Origin: Nitrospirota bacterium
Lineage (GTDB): Bacteria > Nitrospirota > CAKKRA01 > 9FT-COMBO-42-15
DNA length: 11,088 nt
Direction: 5' to 3'
Assembly: GCA_016214425.1 (NCBI GenBank)
Contig: JACRON010000178.1
Location: 1 to 11,088, forward strand
A program made the translations under genes and the position numbers. The stretch's first letter is position 1. Every line of letters begins with the position of its first letter. The notes beneath the pieces were generated by a model. That model was not told the DNA's origin, made no database searches, and saw only the letters and a program-made list of their open reading frames with translations. This document shows, piece by piece, positions 7,271 through 11,088 of the stretch.

Positions 7271-7299
7271 TTTACAACAATGTTTATATATGTTAATAT
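7271..7299 (+). promoter_or_regulatory. Possible weak promoter for the RAYT remnant and uvrC
   Basis: TTTACA (7271-7276) and TAATAT (7294-7299) are 17 bp apart in a very AT-rich stretch just after the terminator. The -35 matches at 5 of 6 positions and the -10 at 4 of 6. If used, the RNA would begin at about the RAYT ATG at 7307 and continue into uvrC. AT-rich DNA gives such matches by chance, so confidence is low. No other promoter for uvrC is visible. Confidence 0.25.
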
Positions 7300-7306
7300 T
7301 ATATTA

Positions 7307-7875
7307 ATGCCTTACAACCCTGATATGCACCATCGGCGTTCTATTCGCTTTAAAGGATACGATTATTCATGGGCTGGGGCGTATTTTATTACAATATGCA
7401 CACAAGATAGGAAATGTTTGTTTGGGGATGTGATAGATGGAACAATGGTTTTAAATGACGCAGGCAAAACAGTTCAAGTTTTTTGGTCTGAATTATCGGG
7501 TCGGTTCTCATCAATAACATTGGATGTATTTATTGTAATGCCAAATCATATTCATGGTATCATAATGATAAATGACATGAATAAATACAAGGGCGAATAC
7601 AAAGAGGGCGAACATAAAGTTCGCCCCTACGAAAGATTGAATAATTCAAATTGTAGGGGCGAATCTTGTATTCGCCCTCCTTATGTTCATCCTCGTGGCA
7701 CACCCAATAATTCAATTGGGCGGGTCATCCAAGCATTCAAATCAACGAACACATTATTCGTGATGAAAGAGATTTAAATCAAATCCGTGATTATATTGTC
7801 AATAATCCCATTAAATGGGCATTGGACGAATATAATCCAGAAAATGTAAATGACAATGAAAATGGACATTCTTAA
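7307..7875 (+). pseudogene. REP-associated tyrosine transposase (RAYT, Y1/HUH family), frameshifted remnant
   Basis: RAYTs are IS200-like single-strand DNA transposases linked to REP palindromes. The start MPYNPDMHHRRSIRFKGYDYSWAG and ITICTQDR are typical, and MPNHIHGII carries the HUH metal-binding pair (His codons at 7547 and 7553). The first frame runs to FKSTN and stops at 7777. The expected C-terminus, EHIIRDERDLNQIRDYIVNNPIKWALDEYN, continues in a different frame to a stop at 7875, with the likely catalytic Tyr (in DYIVNNP) at codon 7792-7794. The usual 20 or so residues between FKS and the EHIIRDE block (a WQRNYY-like segment) are missing, so a short deletion with frameshift near 7742-7747 explains the break. 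The frame extends upstream to 7175 but that part resembles no RAYT. The variable loop after the HUH motif contains family palindromes. No Shine-Dalgarno is visible. Confidence 0.85.
7590..7678. repeat. Nested inverted repeats of the GTAGGGGC family inside the RAYT frame
   Basis: Three pairings nest in 89 bp. The outer arms AGGGCGAATACAA (7590-7602) and TTGTATTCGCCCT (7666-7678) are exact complements. GGGCGAAC (7606-7613) pairs with GTTCGCCC (7619-7626), followed by CTAC. TTCGCCCCTAC (7620-7630) is the exact complement of GTAGGGGCGAA (7653-7663). The frame stays open through all of it and encodes GEHKVRPY and CRGESCIRP. This falls in the loop between the HUH motif and the next conserved block, where RAYT length is variable. 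Confidence 0.75.
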
Positions 7876-9652
7876 AAATGTAGGGGCGGGTTTGAAACCC
7901 GCCCCTACTAACCTCCCTGATTCCCCCGGTGTCTATTTAATGAAGGATGCCGATGGTGAAATCCTTTACATTGGCAAGGCGTCTTCTTTAAAAGACAGGG
8001 TCCGTTCATATTTCCAAAAAGCAAGTAGGGGCGTTAAATTTAACGCCCCTACCTTAAAGACAACCGCCATGCTTGAGCAGATAGCAGACATTGAATGGAT
8101 TGTTGCAGGCTCTGACCTTGAGGCATTAATCCTTGAAAATAATCTAATAAAAAAACATAAACCTAAATATAATGTCATCTTAAGGGATGATAAAAATTAT
8201 CCATATCTTAAACTGTCTACAGACGAGGACTTTCCTCGCTTTTCCATTGTCAGGCGGTATAAAAAGGATAAGGCGCTCTACTTTGGCCCTTATGTCCCTG
8301 CTAATGCATTAAGGGAGACGCTAATTGTTATAAATAAGATTTTCCCTTTGAGGAAGTGTAAAAAGGCAATCACCGGTAGGGATGAAAGGCCGTGCCTGAA
8401 TTATCAGATAGGAAGGTGCCTTGCCCCATGCTGCGGCAAAATCAGCAAGGATGATTACTATAAAATAGTCAAAGATGCCAGACTCTTTTTAGAGGGTAAA
8501 GACAAAGAGCTTTTGAAATCACTGAATGAAAAGATGGAGAGAGAGTCTGAGGCATTAAATTTTGAAGAAGCAGCAAAAACAAGAGACAGGATAAAAAAGA
8601 TTGAGCGTGTCCTTGAGAAGCAGAGGATTACAGTTACAGAGATGATAGACCAGGATGTGATAGGCATGGCAAGGGAAGGCGGGAATGCCAATATACAAAT
8701 CCTGTTTATAAGAAATGGCATGATGACAGGCAGGAAGGATTTCTTCTGGGATGATTTAAAGGATACGAGTAATAATGAGGTCATTACCTCTTTTGTTGAG
8801 CAATTTTACAGGGATGAGATACAGATTCCTGATGAGGTATTAATTCCAATAGAATTAGAAGACAGAGGGATTGAAGGGTGGCTTTCACAAAGAAAAGAGA
8901 AGCAGGTTCATATTATTATACCTAAAAGGGGGCATAAGGCATCGCTTATCAAGCTATCTGAAGAAAATGCTTTGATAAGGCTTAATGAGGCCTTAACAGA
9001 GAAGAAGAAATACGAATTGATACTTAATGAATTGAAGGATATGATTAGCCTACAGCAATTACCGAGGCGGATTGAGGCCTTTGACATATCCAATATTTCT
9101 GGAAGTCAGGCAGTGGGCTCTATGGTAGTCTGGGAAGGAGAATGGCCTAAAAAATCTGATTACAGGAGATTTAAGATAAAAACAGTGCATGGCGCAGATG
9201 ATTATGGTATGATGAAGGAGGTTCTGCATCGTTATTATTCAAAATTGGCAGGGGCATTGCATGCAGCGTCCCTGCCTGACCTTGTTATGATTGACGGCGG
9301 CAGGGGCCAGCTTAATACTGCGCTTGATGTGTTTAAAGAATTGGGCATTGATATAAAAGTTATTGGCATTGCTAAGGCAAGAGGAGATGATGAAAGGGAG
9401 CGGATATTCCTTCCGAATAAAGATGAGCCGATAGAATTGGAACCTTCATCGCCAGTAACCCTCCTTTTGCAAAGAATCAGGGACGAATCGCACAGGTTTG
9501 CCATCAGCTATCACAGAAAACTTATGAATAAACGGATGTTTGTTTCTGTGCTTGATGATATTAAGGGGATTGGTCCGATAAGGAAGAGGAAACTTTTAAA
9601 GACATTTGAGAGTGCGGAGAGTGCTGTAAAGGCAGTAATAAGACATTCGTAG
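7850..9652 (+). CDS. uvrC: Excinuclease ABC subunit C, with two in-frame palindrome insertions and a shortened C-terminus
   Basis: UvrC is the dual-incision nuclease of nucleotide excision repair; it acts with UvrA and UvrB in the cytoplasm. Residues 27-100 form the GIY-YIG domain (GVY 27-29, YIG 40-42, Lys43, Arg50, Glu96). A cysteine set Cys170, Cys182, Cys190, Cys194 matches the Fe-S ligands reported for E. coli UvrC. Residues 222-257 are the UVR motif for UvrB contact. The RNase H-like nuclease has Asp412 (FDIS), Asp482 (IDGG) and His548 (RDESH). One helix-hairpin-helix (GIGPIRKRKLL, 573-583) remains; the protein ends about 20-25 residues early, without the second hairpin. Starts at 7850, 7856 and 7862 are possible, none with a Shine-Dalgarno; family comparison favours 7862 (MDILKN). 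Residues 11-20 and 59-68 are encoded by palindromes. The start overlaps the RAYT remnant. Confidence 0.95.
   Translation: MTMKMDILKNVGAGLKPAPTNLPDSPGVYLMKDADGEILYIGKASSLKDRVRSYFQKASRGVKFNAPTLKTTAMLEQIADIEWIVAGSDLEALILENNLIKKHKPKYNVILRDDKNYPYLKLSTDEDFPRFSIVRRYKKDKALYFGPYVPANALRETLIVINKIFPLRKCKKAITGRDERPCLNYQIGRCLAPCCGKISKDDYYKIVKDARLFLEGKDKELLKSLNEKMERESEALNFEEAAKTRDRIKKIERVLEKQRITVTEMIDQDVIGMAREGGNANIQILFIRNGMMTGRKDFFWDDLKDTSNNEVITSFVEQFYRDEIQIPDEVLIPIELEDRGIEGWLSQRKEKQVHIIIPKRGHKASLIKLSEENALIRLNEALTEKKKYELILNELKDMISLQQLPRRIEAFDISNISGSQAVGSMVVWEGEWPKKSDYRRFKIKTVHGADDYGMMKEVLHRYYSKLAGALHAASLPDLVMIDGGRGQLNTALDVFKELGIDIKVIGIAKARGDDERERIFLPNKDEPIELEPSSPVTLLLQRIRDESHRFAISYHRKLMNKRMFVSVLDDIKGIGPIRKRKLLKTFESAESAVKAVIRHS
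7880..7908. repeat. 29-bp palindrome, GTAGGGGC family, in the uvrC N-terminus
   Basis: GTAGGGGCGGGTTT, one G, then AAACCCGCCCCTAC: 14 + 1 + 14 with no mismatch. Read in uvrC it encodes VGAGLKPAPT, placed between MDILKN and LPDSPGVYLMKD. UvrC proteins usually run directly from a short N-terminal helix into the LP.SPGVY motif, so these residues look added. Read one base earlier the element would give TAG, a stop, so only two of three frames allow read-through. Confidence 0.92.
8025..8052. repeat. 28-bp palindrome, GTAGGGGC family, inside the uvrC GIY-YIG domain
   Basis: GTAGGGGCGTTAAA followed by TTTAACGCCCCTAC: 14 + 14, perfect, no spacer. In uvrC it encodes most of SRGVKFNAPT, between SYFQKA and LKTTAMLEQI. 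In E. coli UvrC the matching segment from SYF to KT has 7 residues and here it has 14, so the palindrome accounts for the extra length. It is read in the other permitted frame from the copy at 7880. Confidence 0.92.
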
Positions 9653-9679
9653 GATGTTCAATTAGAAATTAAACATCCT
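9651..9679. repeat. Stem-loop overlapping the uvrC stop codon
   Basis: AGGATGTT (9651-9658) pairs with AACATCCT (9672-9679) across a 13-nt AT-rich loop, starting inside the TAG stop. The following bases (GTTGAAAAAGTCTCTTTT) lack a clean T-run, so it is at best a weak terminator. It may be the edge of an inserted repeat that cut off the uvrC C-terminus; this is inference. Confidence 0.4.
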
Positions 9680-9720
9680 GTTGAAAAAGTCTCTTTTGTC
9701 ACCCTGAATTTATTTCAGTA

Positions 9721-9785
9721 GTAGGGTGGGCTATGCCCACCAAATAATAATGGCAGATGAAAACGGTGGGCACAGCCCACCCTAC
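9721..9785. repeat. Mirrored double hairpin, GTAGGGTGGGC family
   Basis: Two 21-bp units face each other. The left unit (9721-9741) begins GTAGGGTGGGC and the right unit (9765-9785) ends GCCCACCCTAC; they are complementary at 20 of 21 positions. Each is itself a hairpin, GGTGGGC-nnn-GCCCACC, with loops TAT and ACA. A 23-nt AT-rich spacer separates them. This arrangement of two inverted hairpins recalls REP pairs (BIME-like units). It shares only the GTAGGG start with the other family. Confidence 0.85.
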
Positions 9786-9850
9786 TTCTGGAGTTTGAGT
9801 CATGTTTGAAATTTGGGATTTGTAATTTTGAATTTTGAGGTGTTAAAGAT

Positions 9851-11088
9851 ATGCCTTCTGAGATAGAAGAGATGCAAAAAATAGAAACAACCTCTCAAAA
9901 AGATATGCCTGCTGAAGTGAAGGCAGAGGCCTCCAAACTTGATTTATCACAGAGCTTTTCGCAGAAAAAAGAGAAAAAACTGTTTTCTTCAGGAAAGCAG
10001 GGGACATTATATATCCTCTTTCTTATTATCCTCGGCCTTATCTTTCAGATATTGTATTTATATCAGCATAATCTTCCTGCTGAGATGCTTTTTAACGGTT
10101 CTATACTATTCATACTCTTTCTGACAGTTACCTTGTCTTTTAGAGCGATAAAGGAGAGAAGATACGGCCTAAGGCTGGCCTCTTTGCTTAATACAAATAT
10201 CTCATTTAACCCTGACCTTGATTATAATGGCGTGCTTAAAACAGTTATGGAGCTTGGGGAATCATTCATCAGGGGTTATTCTATGGCCATATTTTTAATT
10301 GATGAGAAGATGGGCATATTTAATGAAAAGGTGACATTAAACGATGGCATTGTAAGGATGGGAAATCTGAGTGTAATTGAAACAGCGCTATTGGGTGATA
10401 TAAATAAAGGTGTTATTGATGCGGTGCTGTTTAAGGGAAAAGATTTGAAAAAGATATCAGCTATTTTTGGGGGCAGGAAGGTCAAGTCAGCCTATTTTTT
10501 GCCCCTTGAAAATCAAAACAGAAGGCTGGGGCTTATGGCATTTTATAGCGGCAGCAGGACAAAACCTTTAACAGAAGATATGGGGCTTCTTACATACATC
10601 CCGCGCATCTCAACGATTTTTATGATTAACAATGAGATATATCGTGAGAACAAAGAGATTGAAGCAAAAGAGATGCGAAAGGAATCAGAGTGGTGGCGGA
10701 AAAGACTTGAGTTAGAAGAGGAATTAAAAAGGCTCAATAATGAACTGTCGCTGACAAATAAGAAATTAGCAGGGAGCATATCTGAGAAAGAAAGATTTGA
10801 AGGAGAGTTATCAGCTACGAAAAAAGAATTAGAGTCTCAGATTAAAAAGGCGACAGATGAGCTTGCAAAGGCATACCTTGAACTTGACAATAAGGAAAAG
10901 GAGTTTGGTAAAAAGGTGCTTGAGCAGCTTGCAGTAAAGGAATTGAATCAGGCTATAGAATTCCTGTTTGATGAGGGCCTTATCCTTGACCTTGTTTTAA
11001 ATATTGCAGTCAGTGAGCTAAAGGCATCTGCCGGAGCTGTGATGCTGCAGAACCCTGAGGCTAACAGGCTTGAAATGAAGTTTCAGCG
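9851..11088 (+). CDS. Membrane-anchored GAF/coiled-coil signalling protein (partial, runs off window end)
   Basis: The frame starts at ATG 9851, with GAGGTG at 9837-9842 giving 8-nt spacing, and stays open for 412 codons to the last base. Residues 1-50 are polar and charged. Two membrane helices lie at about 52-71 (TLYILFLIILGLIFQILYLY) and 79-97 (MLFNGSILFILFLTVTLSF), followed by basic KERRYGLR, so the bulk should be cytoplasmic. Residues about 115-262 resemble a divergent GAF sensor domain (DLDYNGVLKTVMELGESF, AIFLIDEK, YFLPLENQNRRLGLMAFY). Residues 263-355 are heptad-like and rich in Glu and Lys, a probable coiled coil. From about 366 a second GAF-like domain begins (LILDLVLNIAVSELKASAGAVML). 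The output domain lies outside the window: histidine kinase, PP2C-type phosphatase and GGDEF are all possible. It follows uvrC by 198 bp with repeats between, so a shared function is not implied. Confidence 0.75.
   Translation, partial: MPSEIEEMQKIETTSQKDMPAEVKAEASKLDLSQSFSQKKEKKLFSSGKQGTLYILFLIILGLIFQILYLYQHNLPAEMLFNGSILFILFLTVTLSFRAIKERRYGLRLASLLNTNISFNPDLDYNGVLKTVMELGESFIRGYSMAIFLIDEKMGIFNEKVTLNDGIVRMGNLSVIETALLGDINKGVIDAVLFKGKDLKKISAIFGGRKVKSAYFLPLENQNRRLGLMAFYSGSRTKPLTEDMGLLTYIPRISTIFMINNEIYRENKEIEAKEMRKESEWWRKRLELEEELKRLNNELSLTNKKLAGSISEKERFEGELSATKKELESQIKKATDELAKAYLELDNKEKEFGKKVLEQLAVKELNQAIEFLFDEGLILDLVLNIAVSELKASAGAVMLQNPEANRLEMKFQ

Noticed and set aside
7175..7306. Upstream extension of the transposase frame (first 44 codons)
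   Set aside because: It reads through hairpin repeats and a perfect terminator. RAYT similarity begins only at MPYNPDMHHRR (7307).
3590..8052. CRISPR array built from the repeated GTAGGGGC units
   Set aside because: The copies are irregularly spaced, palindromic with variable interiors, and partly inside genes. There is no regular repeat-spacer pattern and no cas gene.
9672..9695. CCTGTTGAAAAAGTC after uvrC as an insertion-sequence end
   Set aside because: It resembles motifs seen at some insertion-sequence ends, but no partner inverted repeat or transposase lies nearby.
9795..9837. Promoter for the GAF protein gene (TTGAGT ... TGTAAT)
   Set aside because: Spacing is 20 bp and the stretch is low-complexity TTTGAAATTT-type sequence, so the match is not convincing.
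9939..10124. 61-codon + strand frame inside the GAF protein gene
   Set aside because: It is a shadow of the longer frame that starts at 9851 and stays open to the window end, whose membrane helices and domain pattern are far more protein-like.

Overview
The window is AT-rich chromosomal DNA from a Gram-negative bacterium. Two signal-peptide-bearing outer-membrane barrel proteins ending in Phe show the Gram-negative envelope, and the nuoL-nuoM-nuoN order shows a complete-type respiratory complex I. The many short GTAGGGGC...GCCCCTAC palindromes, with peptides such as VGAGLKPAPT where they fall in genes, are a habit I associate with Nitrospirota, Desulfobacterota and related sediment or groundwater lineages. 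That placement is an impression, not a result. Every gene lies on the + strand.

Region 1 (1-3534) is the end of the nuo operon: the 3' part of nuoL, then nuoM and nuoN, which encode the three antiporter-like proton-pumping subunits. A roughly 107-bp repeat that folds into three G/C hairpins separates nuoM from nuoN. Region 2 (3535-7258) starts with a 28-bp perfect palindrome, then a near-consensus sigma-70 promoter and a roughly 280-nt leader. Two tandem paralogous porin-like genes follow, each ending in an intrinsic terminator.

Region 3 (7085-9652) is the most interesting part. A decayed REP-associated tyrosine transposase (RAYT, IS200-like Y1/HUH family) directly abuts and overlaps the start of uvrC. 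Palindromes of one family lie around it, inside the transposase reading frame, and twice in frame inside uvrC: once at its N-terminus and once inside the GIY-YIG nuclease domain. Different copies have different inner arms, yet most are perfectly self-complementary. uvrC also lacks the usual last part of its C-terminal (HhH)2 domain.

Region 4 (9653-11088) holds a second palindrome family, a mirrored double hairpin built on GTAGGGTGGGC. After it comes the start of a membrane-anchored GAF/coiled-coil signalling protein that runs off the window end.

The candidate for an undescribed system is the palindrome family plus RAYT, whose elements behave like protein-tolerated insertions, comparable in principle to Rickettsia palindromic elements. 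The link between this RAYT and these palindromes is inferred from proximity and from the general RAYT/REP relationship.
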